Part shown: positions 7,902-17,705 of the stretch, piece by piece
Position numbering within the stretch: position 1 is the first letter of the stretch
How the letters are laid out: each line of letters begins with the position of its first letter
Source of the DNA: Dictyobacter arantiisoli
Lineage (GTDB): Bacteria > Chloroflexota > Ktedonobacteria > Ktedonobacterales > Ktedonobacteraceae
Assembly: GCF_008326305.1 (NCBI RefSeq)
Contig: NZ_BIXY01000004.1
Coordinates: 1-64,000, forward strand
Direction of reading: 5' to 3'
DNA: 64,000 bases
Translations under genes and position numbers: made by a program
Notes under the pieces: model-generated
What the model was told of the DNA's origin: nothing
The model's input: the letters and a program-made list of their open reading frames with translations, nothing else
The model's database searches: none

Positions 7902-10822
7902 AAATCCTCCTGTCGGGCATACATGTTCTGGGAGATCTGTATCTCTGGTTGCGCGGGTCGTTGAGTATTGCTTAACGCTATTCCAGCGAGCAAGCACAGA
8001 AAGGAGCCGATTTCCACTGTATCGAACGGCACATCGAGACAACTGATGCTCATTGTGGCGCACACAGCCAGCATGGTGGCTAATAGCGGAAGACACGCTT
8101 CGGCCTGCCGTAAAGATGCAGCATTATACATGTGGCGATAAGCGTGCATGCAGGTAAAAAATAAGCTCAAGAAGAAGCCTACGCCGAGGATCAGCCAGAG
8201 TATACCGCTCTCCATCGCCCATTCAAGATACTGATTGTGGATGCTGATGCCATGCTCGTTCAGCTGGGTAGCCTGACTGATAATCAGGCGTTGATAGTAA
8301 TAATGAAATTGCTCCATACCGATCCCCAGGATTGGATGTGCAATGATGAGTTTGATAGCCTCATGCCATAAAAAGAGGCGATTGGTGGTGGAGGTGGCGG
8401 CGTGTGTGAACAGTGAAAAGATACCATCTCGAAAGATGATGAAGCCTCCTATGCTAAGGATGGCGACGCCAGCGAAAAGCTTGTAACGTCTGGTAAAGAT
8501 GAAGGCCAGACAGAGCATTGCTCCTGTGGCTGCCAGTGCGCTTCGCGTTCCCGATCCTACGATGACCAGTAACGTTCCCAGCGTCATGATTGCTCCGATG
8601 CGGCGATCCCGTCGCCGCTTGCTCAGTAACCAGCAGGATAGCGCGACAGCGAAGAGTCCGGTCATATAAATTCCCAATGTGGCTGCTCCATCAAAGGGAC
8701 CAACCAGGCGACCTTTGTCACCAGTTAAAGCTGGATTTGTATTGGTCACAAGAAAGATTGGGAGGGAGTATCCCATGGCCTGCAGCAGACAAATTCCATA
8801 CACAGGCAGGTTACTTAGCAGTACCAGCACAAAAAAGGTTGAGATACTGCGTATATATGGGGCTAAAAATGTACCGCAGAAGAGCGCTAACAGTAACAGG
8901 GCGAGATCGTAGACACGTTTATTGGCTCCGAAAATAATATTTCGGGTACTAAATTCTGGCACATGCAGAAATGAAATGAGAGCGATAGCGAAGAATAACA
9001 AGGCGTATACATGGGATATTTTAAGCTTACACGTGGGCCGAAAGAGCAGAATATAGCTCAGGCTCAGGTAGAGCACCAATTCGACTGGCCGTACTGTATG
9101 GCCGGGTATGGGCAATTGGAGTGCGGGTAGCCCTGCACACAGAAAGGCACCGAGCAGGACCAGCCAGGGACCCTGTATCCTCAACTTTTCCTTGTTTGGA
9201 TAGCTAGCGCCTTTTTCCACGCCGGGATCATTGTGCTGGTTGATGTAGAGATAGGATTGATGATGTGGTTTCTGACGGTTAATCACAACGCCTTGCACTG
9301 GTGAATAGAGCCGTTGGAGTATTTTACTGGCTTTTTGTAATGGTTTAGCCTGTTCTTTGCCCGCTTCAATGACGATAATTGCGCTATCTGTGCAGGAGGC
9401 CAGTGCCCCACAGTCAGGGCCGTCTTCCAGGGGTGCGGCATCAATAATAATGATATCGATCAACTGGACGGGATCGCTATCGAACGTCATTGACGGAGGT
9501 TGTACCAGGCATTTCAGGAAGATGGGTAATCCTGGCGTGCGCAGGATGCTGGCTTTTTGTTTTGGCAATGGTCCCGTGGGCAAGAACCAGAGATTAGCAA
9601 TGGATGTTTTCTGTTGATTGAGCCAATGCGCAACGTTAGCATTTGGTCCTTCCTGAAAAAGTTCGCTCTCGGTCAATACGTTGGTCAGGCCATAGTTGTT
9701 AGGATGTTTGAAGATACTATGGAGCGTGCCGCGTTTCAAGTTCCCATCAATCAGGAGCACCCGCGAACCCGTTCGGGCCAGCGCAAGGGCTAGATTGATC
9801 GCGGTGGTAGAGGTACCTGCGCGTGGACTGAGGCTTGTGACCAGTAACGCGTGGGCCTCGCTATATCTCATCGCCAGGTTGGTGCTGATGGTGGAGAATG
9901 CCTGCTCGACAGGTTCAATATTCACTAATGGGAGCTGGTCATGTGTTTTTTTCTCGCCCTCTTTTACACATGGTATGCTACCCAGAGCGGAGAGCTGGGC
10001 CAGAGCTTCCACATCATCCACTGTTTTAATCGTTGTATTCATCCAATCCCACACAAGCACAAATACGACCATCATCAGCAGGCTCAAGGCTGCGGCAGCC
10101 AGCGTATTCAGCACTATCCTGGGACTGACAGGAGTGGTTGGTGGGGTTGCCATTTGCACAATCGTCAGGATATTCCCGCTCTGCAATAGTTGCTGTTGAA
10201 TTTGATTATAGCTTGTTTGGAGCGCATTATAATTGATTTGATGCGCTGTAATCGTATCATTCTGTTGGGCGATACGCGCTGCTGAGGCATGCAGCGTTTG
10301 TAAATTGATAAGCTGCTCTTGAGCGTTGTCCTCCTGCTGTTTGGCATCCTGTACGCTTCTGGCTATTTTACGCGCTTCTATTTTGAGCTGTTGGGTAATA
10401 TGCGTATTTTGCAATTGAATGAAGGTGGTCACAACAGTGTTAGCGAGGCGGGTCGCCTGCGTGGGACTCTCGGCAAGGGCACATACCTGAATGATAGGGG
10501 TATTATTTAATGGGGAGTCGCTGACTTGTTTCTGGAGTTGTTGTACCGTGATGGCTGGTATTTTTTGCGTTACCGCCTGCAACACATCGGGTCGATTGAT
10601 TAAGAGGGCTTCGCTCTGTGCCAGCGCCTGATCGCTGAAGATATTGCTACCATTTGTGCTGGCATCATGAACTTCTAATAAGGCAGTTGCTTCATAGACC
10701 GGCACCATAAAATAATTGATGACATAGGTTGTTCCCGTACAGAGTAAGACCACCAGGCCAATCAGCCAGAAGTACCTGTAGAGTAATGTTGCATAGTGTC
10801 CGATACTGGTTCCTCGATACAT
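7892..10822 (-). CDS. Fusion protein: Wzz chain-length domain, BY-kinase-like ATPase and O-antigen ligase/polymerase
   Basis: A single 976-residue frame. Residues 1-265: Wzz domain with membrane segments near 18-38 and 240-262 and a coiled coil between. About 270-520: CpsD/CapB-like ATPase, LLVTSLSPRAGTSTTAINLA for Walker A, LLIDGNLKRG for Walker A', IIIIDAAPLED for Walker B. The Walker A lysine position is threonine and the A' second aspartate is asparagine, so kinase activity is doubtful. About 545-965: a multi-spanning O-antigen ligase/Wzy-like domain. It would couple polymerisation and length control at the membrane. Joining all three in one chain is unusual. The downstream glycosyltransferase overlaps it. 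Confidence 0.85.
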   Translation of the reverse strand: MYRGTSIGHYATLLYRYFWLIGLVVLLCTGTTYVINYFMVPVYEATALLEVHDASTNGSNIFSDQALAQSEALLINRPDVLQAVTQKIPAITVQQLQKQVSDSPLNNTPIIQVCALAESPTQATRLANTVVTTFIQLQNTHITQQLKIEARKIARSVQDAKQQEDNAQEQLINLQTLHASAARIAQQNDTITAHQINYNALQTSYNQIQQQLLQSGNILTIVQMATPPTTPVSPRIVLNTLAAAALSLLMMVVFVLVWDWMNTTIKTVDDVEALAQLSALGSIPCVKEGEKKTHDQLPLVNIEPVEQAFSTISTNLAMRYSEAHALLVTSLSPRAGTSTTAINLALALARTGSRVLLIDGNLKRGTLHSIFKHPNNYGLTNVLTESELFQEGPNANVAHWLNQQKTSIANLWFLPTGPLPKQKASILRTPGLPIFLKCLVQPPSMTFDSDPVQLIDIIIIDAAPLEDGPDCGALASCTDSAIIVIEAGKEQAKPLQKASKILQRLYSPVQGVVINRQKPHHQSYLYINQHNDPGVEKGASYPNKEKLRIQGPWLVLLGAFLCAGLPALQLPIPGHTVRPVELVLYLSLSYILLFRPTCKLKISHVYALLFFAIALISFLHVPEFSTRNIIFGANKRVYDLALLLLALFCGTFLAPYIRSISTFFVLVLLSNLPVYGICLLQAMGYSLPIFLVTNTNPALTGDKGRLVGPFDGAATLGIYMTGLFAVALSCWLLSKRRRDRRIGAIMTLGTLLVIVGSGTRSALAATGAMLCLAFIFTRRYKLFAGVAILSIGGFIIFRDGIFSLFTHAATSTTNRLFLWHEAIKLIIAHPILGIGMEQFHYYYQRLIISQATQLNEHGISIHNQYLEWAMESGILWLILGVGFFLSLFFTCMHAYRHMYNAASLRQAEACLPLLATMLAVCATMSISCLDVPFDTVEIGSFLCLLAGIALSNTQRPAQPEIQISQNMYARQEDLCV

Positions 10823-11095
10823 TTCCCTGCCACCTTTCCACCCGGAATATTATCCATTTGCTGTGCTCTGATTCTATTTTATTCTTTCATATATTTTTCC
10901 AGTTGCGTATTTCCATGCATTTTTTAGTCCTTCCTCACTGCTCTTTTCTATTGTACGAAATGAAGGAAGCCGATAGAACATAAAATAAAACGTATGGATA
11001 GATGGAAAGTAACAGCAGCTATATCAGCCACTCCTGTGTTGTCATAGTTCTTAAGTAATAGCTGCTTAGCAATATCATGTCAATAAGGAGATAAT

Positions 11096-11137
11096 ATGAG
11101 CGTATCGAAAAGTTTAACCATAACTATCGATAATTAA
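11096..11137 (+). CDS. Possible 13-residue leader peptide
   Basis: ATG preceded by TAAGGAGATAAT, then codons for MSVSKSLTITIDN and TAA. The ribosome binding site is stronger than those of most genes here, but the peptide has no recognisable bias and lies upstream of the TATAAT at 11183, so it would need its own promoter. Could be chance. Confidence 0.2.
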   Translation: MSVSKSLTITIDN

Positions 11138-11182
11138 CTGTACCGCAACTGTGTGACAACATTTCTGATAAGAGTGTATCCT

Positions 11183-11202
11183 TATAATAGCATGCATGCT
11201 AT
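11183..11202 (+). promoter_or_regulatory. -10 box overlapped by a 16-bp perfect palindrome
   Basis: TATAAT at 11183-11188 is followed and overlapped by ATAGCATGCATGCTAT (11187-11202), a perfect palindrome sitting where transcription would begin. That is the expected place of a repressor site. The glycosyltransferase starts 41 bases further on. Confidence 0.4.
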
Positions 11203-11243
11203 AAGCGGTAGGACGATGTTGTTGGAAGGGATGCGTGACCCAT

Positions 11244-12506
11244 ATGAAAATCCTTTTTGTCTCTCCGTACCCTCCATCACGGATACGTGTACGTGGATAT
11301 GGTTTTGTACAGAATCTCCGCTGCGAACATGAGATTACCATTCTGACTCAGGTTTCATCACGGACAGAATGGCATGATATTCAACTGTTACGTCAGCAAG
11401 GCTTCGAGGTGGTAGCGGTGCCTGAGTCGCAGAATCTTGCGCTCTGGCGTAGTGGGCTGGCACTTTTAAGCGAATTGCCATTGCAGGTTGCCTATGCTCG
11501 CTCAAAGCGCTTCTTGCAGCAGGCTCGCCTTCTATGCCTGAAGCGGGAATTTGACGTGATCCATGTTGAACATCTGCGCGGTATTGCCTCGATGGATCTT
11601 TTATCCGAGGAATATCCACTGGTCTGGGATGCGGTAGATTGTATCAGCGATCTCTGGCGTCAAACCGTTCAATATGGGCCCGGTATGCTTGTGCGTATGA
11701 TTGCGTTGCTTGAGTATAAACGTACAGAGATGTATGAACGTAAATTGCAAGAAAAGCAGGCGCATATAATCACAACTTCGGACGCTGACCGTGCTGCCCT
11801 GTTAGCTCTCTCCCAACCAGCTGTGCCCTATTCTGAAGCCCCGCATATTGATGTGATCCCTGGTGGTGTGGATCTTGAGTATTTTGTGCCTACCAATCAG
11901 CAGTATCGTCCTTATAATATTGTCTTTTCGGGCAAGATGAGTTATCACGCCAATGTGGCGGCGGCGCTCTACCTCTATCGTAAAGTAATGCCATTAATCT
12001 GGATTGAGCAGCCTGATGCAACCCTGACTATTGTTGGGAGCAGCCCTCCCCATTCGATTCAATCTTTACAGATAGATCGGCGTGTTGAGGTTACTGGCTA
12101 TGTTGAGGATATTCGCCCTTATGTGTGTCGCGCCCATGTCATGCTAAGCCCGATGCTCTATAGTGTGGGCATTCAAAATAAAGTCCTGGAAACAATGGCC
12201 CTGGGGACACCGGCGGTGATTTCAACGCACTCGGCCCACTCGATGAATGTGCAGCCTGGACAGGATGTGTTTGTAGCCGATTCATCTCATGCCTTCGCTG
12301 ATGCCGCTCTGTTCTTGATGGGACAAAAGACGTTGCGCGATAGTGTCAGCCACCGCGCTCGCCAATACGTTGAACGCTATCACCATTGGCCCACCCTGAC
12401 CCGGCAACTGTTGCAGACCTATCAACGAGCTATCTCTTGTGATGATCGTAAGACTACCGCACCAGCGCCAGAGCATAGCAGCTATAAAAACATGCATTCA
12501 TCCTGA
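11244..12506 (+). CDS. Glycosyltransferase family 4
   Basis: About 420 residues, GT-B fold, starts MKILFVSPYPPSRIRVRGYG. The donor domain contains IVFSGKMSYHANVAAALYL, the TIVGSSPP turn and VLETMALGTPAVIS, the conserved E-x7-E region being reduced to IQNKVLETMALG, as in the exosortase-associated GT4 subgroup. A GTG at 11235 could also start it, closer to GGAAGGG. First gene of the rightward half of the polysaccharide locus. Confidence 0.85.
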   Translation: MKILFVSPYPPSRIRVRGYGFVQNLRCEHEITILTQVSSRTEWHDIQLLRQQGFEVVAVPESQNLALWRSGLALLSELPLQVAYARSKRFLQQARLLCLKREFDVIHVEHLRGIASMDLLSEEYPLVWDAVDCISDLWRQTVQYGPGMLVRMIALLEYKRTEMYERKLQEKQAHIITTSDADRAALLALSQPAVPYSEAPHIDVIPGGVDLEYFVPTNQQYRPYNIVFSGKMSYHANVAAALYLYRKVMPLIWIEQPDATLTIVGSSPPHSIQSLQIDRRVEVTGYVEDIRPYVCRAHVMLSPMLYSVGIQNKVLETMALGTPAVISTHSAHSMNVQPGQDVFVADSSHAFADAALFLMGQKTLRDSVSHRARQYVERYHHWPTLTRQLLQTYQRAISCDDRKTTAPAPEHSSYKNMHSS

Positions 12507-12582
12507 ATTTGTGTCTTGTTTATGCTAGCTTCATACTCTGCCTGACCAATGTTCACTTCGTCCACACTTAAGGAGTATTTTT

Positions 12583-13785
12583 GTGGATTATCAAATGAAG
12601 CGTCCCAATATTGCTTTATTGACTGCATTAGACGCACAAGATCGCCGTTCCTGGTCCGGTACTTTTTACTTTATCGCGCAAACGCTACAAAAATATTGTG
12701 GAGATGTCTCTTACCTTGGTCCCATGAGTGGGGGGAGCGAAATGTTGTTGGGACGGGCACTTCATACCAGTGCACAACTGGTAACGGGAAAGCGCTTTTT
12801 GTTTCGGCATTCGCGAGCGGTGGCGAAACGGTATGCCCGGATAGCGCAGAAACGTCTGACAGATAAGTCATTTGATGTAGTGATCGCTTTAAGTGGAGCA
12901 ACTGAAATTGCCTATTTACAGACTGCCTTGCCTGTGGTGCTGGTGGAGGATGCCAATTTTCCATTATTGCATGGCTACCATCAACATTTTTCCTCTTTAC
13001 TGACCTCTTCCGCGCAGCAGGTCAATGAAATTCAGGCTCGTGGGCTGGCGCGGGCTGATCTGGTGTTGTATTCAACTTCATGGGCGGCGCAGTCCGCGGT
13101 CAACTATTACCATGTTAATCCACAGAAAATTCAGGTCGTCCCATTTGGGGCCAATATTGAGCGCATTCCTGACAGAGAAAAGGTCTTAACCCGTAAAAGA
13201 TCTGCGTATTGTTCTCTGTTATTTGTGGGTGTGAATTGGGAGCGCAAAGGTGGACAGATCGCCTTTGATGCACTGTGTGAGCTTGGACGCATGGGGATCG
13301 ATGCAACCCTGACTGTCTGTGGGTGTATGCCACCGCGCAATGTACGCCATCCACGTATGCTGGTGATTCCTTTTCTGGATAAGAATGATCAGGAGCAATG
13401 CCAGCGCTTGGAGGCACTCTATCTGCGTTCGGATTTTTTGTTATTGCCGACGCGTAACGAATGTTTTGGGATTGCGGCCTGTGAGGCCAGTGCCTTTGGC
13501 TTGCCAGTAGTGACGACCCATACGGGTGGTGTTCCTGAAGTTGTGCGCAATGGCGAAAATGGCTTTACATTACCTTATGATGCCAGTGGACAGGATTATG
13601 CGCTTCTGATTGCACGTGTCTATCAGAATCCGGTCCGCTATCAGCAACTAATCCAGACGAGTCGCGATGCCTTTGAACAACGTCTCAACTGGGATCTCTG
13701 GGGCATGACTACGCGCTCTGCTTTGGAGCGTATGTTGTATCGTGTGCGCTCGCCGCGCGTGCTTGCACACCATTTCTCTGGTTGA
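12583..13785 (+). CDS. Glycosyltransferase family 4
   Basis: About 400 residues with a GTG start, chosen because AGGAG lies seven bases upstream. GT4 donor-domain motifs are clear: LLFVGVNWERKGG, then TRNECFGIAACEASAFGLPVV, including the E-x7-E pair, and THTGGVPEVV. Probably adds a sugar to the lipid-linked repeat unit. Follows the preceding glycosyltransferase by 76 bases, same direction, presumably same operon. Confidence 0.9.
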   Translation: MDYQMKRPNIALLTALDAQDRRSWSGTFYFIAQTLQKYCGDVSYLGPMSGGSEMLLGRALHTSAQLVTGKRFLFRHSRAVAKRYARIAQKRLTDKSFDVVIALSGATEIAYLQTALPVVLVEDANFPLLHGYHQHFSSLLTSSAQQVNEIQARGLARADLVLYSTSWAAQSAVNYYHVNPQKIQVVPFGANIERIPDREKVLTRKRSAYCSLLFVGVNWERKGGQIAFDALCELGRMGIDATLTVCGCMPPRNVRHPRMLVIPFLDKNDQEQCQRLEALYLRSDFLLLPTRNECFGIAACEASAFGLPVVTTHTGGVPEVVRNGENGFTLPYDASGQDYALLIARVYQNPVRYQQLIQTSRDAFEQRLNWDLWGMTTRSALERMLYRVRSPRVLAHHFSG

Positions 13786-13929
13786 TAGCTACGTTTGGAC
13801 GCTTTGGTTCGTGTGCACCCGTCCAGAAGTATGTATGCGCTTAGATATGTGCTTGTAGCGATATGCACGAATGCTGTTGTGAAGATGGTCGGATGGCTTC
13901 GACTCCAATACATTTTGTAGGAGAAAACG

Positions 13930-14628
13930 ATGAACCAGACGGAGAAATACAGAGCGTCTCAGATTGAGTTTGAGCATACTTCTCCCCTCCTGGATGATGT
14001 CTGTCCTGATATTATCCGGCATCCTTCGCGCTTTTTTTTCCTGACCAAGCGTTGTATCGATGTGCTCGGGGCCGCGCTTGCTTTGTGTCTCTTTTTTCCT
14101 CTACTGATACTGATCGCGCTTTCGATAAAACTTGATGATGGTGGCCCGGTTCTACACTTGCGTGAGATTGTTGGCCTCAATGGGAAACACTTTTTTGCGC
14201 TAAAGTTCCGCACCATGATCCTGGACGCCGACGAGTATTTACAGCGCCATCCTGATTTGCTGCAACTTTATCAAAAAAATATGAAGCTGATGCATGATCC
14301 CCGCGTCACACAGATCGGTCACTTTCTGCGTAAGACTAGCCTGGATGAACTGCCCCAGCTAGTCAATGTATTGCTGGGGCAAATGTCTCTGGTTGGACCT
14401 CGTATGATCCATCCTGACGAACTGGTTCGCTATGGTCACTATGCCAATAAGCGTTTATCTGTGAAGCCTGGCATGACTGGCTTATGGCAGATTTGCTGTC
14501 GTTGGTACACTTCATATGATGCCCGTATTGTATTTGATATGCATTATATTGATACAAGAACACTATTACTGGATCTATACATTTTATGCAAGACAGTAAA
14601 AGTGTTTATAGTACATACTGGAGCATGA
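13930..14628 (+). CDS. Initiating sugar-phosphate transferase (bacterial sugar transferase family)
   Basis: 232 residues. One membrane segment (about 42-62) followed by the catalytic domain: [40 protein letters not shown] and MSLVGPRMI. These match the PglC/WbaP core, which moves a sugar phosphate from a nucleotide sugar to undecaprenyl phosphate and starts the repeat unit. The extra N-terminal four-helix domain of WbaP-type enzymes is missing, so it resembles the small monotopic forms. Confidence 0.9.
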   Translation: MNQTEKYRASQIEFEHTSPLLDDVCPDIIRHPSRFFFLTKRCIDVLGAALALCLFFPLLILIALSIKLDDGGPVLHLREIVGLNGKHFFALKFRTMILDADEYLQRHPDLLQLYQKNMKLMHDPRVTQIGHFLRKTSLDELPQLVNVLLGQMSLVGPRMIHPDELVRYGHYANKRLSVKPGMTGLWQICCRWYTSYDARIVFDMHYIDTRTLLLDLYILCKTVKVFIVHTGA

Positions 14629-14672
14629 GATGTGGCATTGTCATGAAAGATGATTGAAAGAGAGGAAGGGGC

Positions 14673-15686
14673 ATGCCAAGTGCATTAATTACTGGTATCA
14701 CAGGCCAGGATGGGAGCTATCTGGCGGAGCTTTTGCTACAAAAAGGCTATCGTGTCTATGGGATGGTCCGACGTGCCAGCACATTTAATTGTGAGCGTAT
14801 TCGCCATATTCTGGATGACATTGAGTTTATCGACGCAGATTTGCTGGATCAAATGTCTTTATTGCAGGCCCTGCGCCATTCTCATGCCGATGAGGTCTAC
14901 AATCTGGCGGCGATGTCATTTGTGGCAACCTCGTTTGTACAGCCAGTCGCCACTGGCGAGTATACTGGTTTAAGTGTCGCACGTATGCTGGAAGCACTCC
15001 GGCAAGTAGAATGGTCGGTCCGTTTCTATCAGGCTTCCACCTCTGAAATGTTCGGGAATGTACAGGCTATCCCACAAAATGAGCTCACCTCTTTTTATCC
15101 ACGCAGCCCCTATGGTGTAGCGAAACTCTATGCTCATTGGATGACGGTCAATTTTCGCGAAAGTTATTCACTGTACGCCTGCTCCGGTATTCTCTTCAAC
15201 CATGAGTCGCCACGGCGTGGCTTAGAGTTCGTGACACGCAAGATTACGCATGCTGTGGCACAGATTCACCTGGGATTACTGCAGTCGTTTAGTCTGGGCA
15301 ATCTGGAGGCGCGGCGCGACTGGGGCTTTGCCGGGGATTACGTCGAGGCAATGTGGCGTATGCTGCAACAGGATGAGCCATCTGATTATGTGGTTGCAAC
15401 TGGCGTCTCTCATAGTGTGCGCGATTTTGTCGATGCCGCATTTGCCTGTGTTGGCATCGAGGATTGGTCGCCGTATGTGCGAGTTGAACCGCAGTTATTC
15501 CGGCCCGCCGAGGTGGAGCAGCTATTAGGTGATGCCTCGAAAGCTGCTGAACAGTTAGGATGGACCCCGACAAAAGGTTTTGAAGAGTTGGTTCGCGATA
15601 TGGTTGAAAATGATATCCAGCAATTAGCTCAGGCCAGAGAAGCGCTGAAAAAAGGGAGTTATGCAATTACGAATCCAGCACGTTAA
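14673..15686 (+). CDS. gmd: GDP-mannose 4,6-dehydratase
   Basis: 337 residues, extended SDR. NAD(P)-binding [14 protein letters not shown] at the start, RRAS for the phosphate of NADP, catalytic STSEMFG and the Y-x3-K pair in [10 protein letters not shown], then [15 protein letters not shown], characteristic of Gmd. It converts GDP-D-mannose to GDP-4-keto-6-deoxymannose. The next gene encodes a reductase for that product, so together they should make GDP-rhamnose or a related sugar. Confidence 0.92.
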   Translation: MPSALITGITGQDGSYLAELLLQKGYRVYGMVRRASTFNCERIRHILDDIEFIDADLLDQMSLLQALRHSHADEVYNLAAMSFVATSFVQPVATGEYTGLSVARMLEALRQVEWSVRFYQASTSEMFGNVQAIPQNELTSFYPRSPYGVAKLYAHWMTVNFRESYSLYACSGILFNHESPRRGLEFVTRKITHAVAQIHLGLLQSFSLGNLEARRDWGFAGDYVEAMWRMLQQDEPSDYVVATGVSHSVRDFVDAAFACVGIEDWSPYVRVEPQLFRPAEVEQLLGDASKAAEQLGWTPTKGFEELVRDMVENDIQQLAQAREALKKGSYAITNPAR

Positions 15687-15733
15687 AGTGGCTCTATTTA
15701 TGCTTATAGGGCATTATATAATAGGAAGAGGGG

Positions 15734-16702
15734 ATGGCGGTCATGAGTGTACCTGTGCGCATCCTGATTACTGGAATTTCTGGTTTTGTTGGGAAGTATC
15801 TGGCCCGTCAGTGTCAGCGTCAGTATCCAGCAGCCAGCCTCTATGGTTTATATCGGCAGAGAGATGATCATACTGCTGAACTAAGCTCTATCAGGCCTGT
15901 GGTTGGGGATGTGCTGTCCCAGGGGGATATACGGCGGATCATGGAGCTGGTACAACCAGATCTGCTTTTTCACCTGGCTGCCCAATCCTCGGTGGCGGCG
16001 TCCTGGTTTGATGCAGAGCAAACTTTACGCGTTAATGCATTGGGATTGTACCATTTCTGTGAGGCTGTACGACTAACACAACAGATGCCGCGCATCCTGG
16101 TGGTAGGCTCGAGTGAGCAATATGGTCTGGTGCCTGCGACAGAAAATCCAATTAATGAGGAGCAGCCGTTTCGTCCACTCAATCCCTATGCCGTGTCCAA
16201 AGCGACGCAGGACCTGTATGCATACCAGTATTTTGTCGCGTATCACCTGCCCACGCTACGTGTGCGGCCGTTTAATCATTTTGGTCCACGCCAGACTCCG
16301 ACCTTTGTGATTGCTAATCTGGCGCGTCAGATCGCATTGATTGAGGCGGGACGAGCCGAGCCAGTTTTGTTGGTCGGAAATTTGCAGGCACAACGCGATT
16401 TCTTGCCCGTTGAGGACGTTGTTGGTGCCTATCTGGCGGTTGCGGCTTATGGTCAACCTGGAGATGTGTATAACATCGGTTCGGGGGTAGCGCGCTCCAT
16501 TGGTGAGGTTGTGCAGCGGCTGTTGCGCTATGCGACCGTACCCATCGCTATTCAGGAAGATCCGACTCGTTTGCGACCAGCCGATCAGCCGATCAGTATA
16601 GCGGATACCTCGCGGCTGTTTGCGCATACCGGTTGGAAGCCGGTACTGGATTTTGATCTGGCCCTGCAACAAACCCTTGATTATTGGAGAGCAACGATCT
16701 GA
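15734..16702 (+). CDS. rmd: GDP-4-keto-6-deoxy-D-mannose reductase (RMD type)
   Basis: 322 residues, extended SDR. ITGISGFVGKYLARQ binds the cofactor; catalytic VVGSSEQYG and YAVSKATQDLYAYQY; substrate-side FNHFGPRQTPTFV. This pattern follows the Gmd/RMD pairs that make GDP-D-rhamnose. AGAGGGG precedes the start. The assignment as reductase rather than epimerase rests on similarity in motif pattern and on gene order. Confidence 0.8.
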   Translation: MAVMSVPVRILITGISGFVGKYLARQCQRQYPAASLYGLYRQRDDHTAELSSIRPVVGDVLSQGDIRRIMELVQPDLLFHLAAQSSVAASWFDAEQTLRVNALGLYHFCEAVRLTQQMPRILVVGSSEQYGLVPATENPINEEQPFRPLNPYAVSKATQDLYAYQYFVAYHLPTLRVRPFNHFGPRQTPTFVIANLARQIALIEAGRAEPVLLVGNLQAQRDFLPVEDVVGAYLAVAAYGQPGDVYNIGSGVARSIGEVVQRLLRYATVPIAIQEDPTRLRPADQPISIADTSRLFAHTGWKPVLDFDLALQQTLDYWRATI

Positions 16703-16710
16703 GGGAGAGC

Positions 16711-17370
16711 ATGACCTCTCTCACAATCTGTACAGAAAGACGTATTACATTGACAACCACGACAAGGTACTTTGCGGAAGTAACAGCTATGTTACAGGCG
16801 ATTTCGCAGCCACATCTGGAACGAGTTTTTGTGCTGCTCGAACAGGCATATTGCCATGATCAACGTATCTTTATCATGGGAAACGGTGGGAGCGCCGCTA
16901 CCGCTTCCCATTTTGCCCTTGATCTTGCCAAGAATACAATTGTCCAGGGTACACCACGTATTAAGGCATTCTCATTGACGGATCATATTCCCTTGATTAC
17001 GGCGTGGAGCAATGATACAGCCTATGAGCATATTTTTTCTGAACAACTGGTAAACTTGTTGGAAGCAGGCGATGTGGTGATTGGGATTAGCGCGAGTGGA
17101 AATTCGGCCAATATCATCAATGGAGTGCATTTTGCCAGGCAGGTAGGCGCAATGACAGTTGGTTTGTTAGGATCGCAGGGCGGCCAGCTAAAAAACCTGG
17201 TGGATGCCTATGTGCTTGCTCCAGGACAAAATATTGAGCAGGAGGAGGATGCGCATATGATTTTAACCCATGTGTTGACGCGACATATGCGAGCCTTTGT
17301 CCGCACAAGTGAGCGGGCTCGCCTGGCTCCTCTGTCTGCTGCAGCCAGGACGCATTTGTATTCACACTAG
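16711..17370 (+). CDS. gmhA: Phosphoheptose isomerase (SIS domain)
   Basis: About 219 residues with one SIS domain. GNGGSAATASHFALDL and GISASGNSANII are the sugar-phosphate loops; EEDAHMILTHVL near the end matches the catalytic Glu/His region of GmhA, which converts sedoheptulose 7-phosphate to D-glycero-D-manno-heptose 7-phosphate. ATG at 16711 preferred (GAGGGAG upstream); a TTG at 16684 is also in frame. The kinase expected next is reduced to a fragment (17706-18016). Confidence 0.85.
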   Translation: MTSLTICTERRITLTTTTRYFAEVTAMLQAISQPHLERVFVLLEQAYCHDQRIFIMGNGGSAATASHFALDLAKNTIVQGTPRIKAFSLTDHIPLITAWSNDTAYEHIFSEQLVNLLEAGDVVIGISASGNSANIINGVHFARQVGAMTVGLLGSQGGQLKNLVDAYVLAPGQNIEQEEDAHMILTHVLTRHMRAFVRTSERARLAPLSAAARTHLYSH

Positions 17371-17469
17371 AAGGGTTAGATTCCTCTATCTTTCGTGATC
17401 TTCACACATGTGTGTTCTCATCACATAATCACAAAAGGTGCAGTGTGTCAGTACCGTCTGCAGGCGAGC

Positions 17470-17701
17470 ATCATGATCCCTATGGGGAGGTAGCACTCTG
17501 TTACTCTTCATTTGAAAAGCGGGGATTGCAAAGGGTGGCCAGCCCTTTGCCGGGGTTTGGGGTGTCCCCAAAATATGGTTCATATACCTGCAATGATGAT
17601 GGAGAAGTGTAGGTGCGTGCCGAGGGGATGCAATCCCCATAGGTGCGAACGTAAGGCTTTTCAAGCGGGATTGCAAAGGGCGGCGAGCCCTTTGCCGGGG
17701 T
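17470..17701. repeat. Interspersed repeat (family B) replacing the front of hddA
   Basis: Two imperfect units, 17514-17565 and 17655-17701, each built on AAGCGGGATTGCAAAGGG followed by GGCNAGCCCTTTGCCGGGG, with the stretch CATAGGTGCGAACGTAAGGC between. A related inverted copy lies at 21818-21925. The last unit abuts the heptose kinase fragment directly. Confidence 0.7.
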
Positions 17702-17705
17702 GATC

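Larger units (their letters stand above)
10823..11243. other. Divergent intergenic region of the glycan locus
   Basis: Separates the leftward fusion gene from the rightward glycosyltransferase. It contains a 13-codon frame at 11096-11137 preceded by a perfect AAGGAG site, a TATAAT at 11183-11188 and an overlapping 16-bp palindrome. No larger gene is seen. Confidence 0.5.

Noticed and set aside
7902-8096. N-terminal extension of the glycosyltransferase at 6750-7901
   Set aside because: It would overlap the fusion gene by about 200 bases, while AGGAGG stands before the ATG at 7901.
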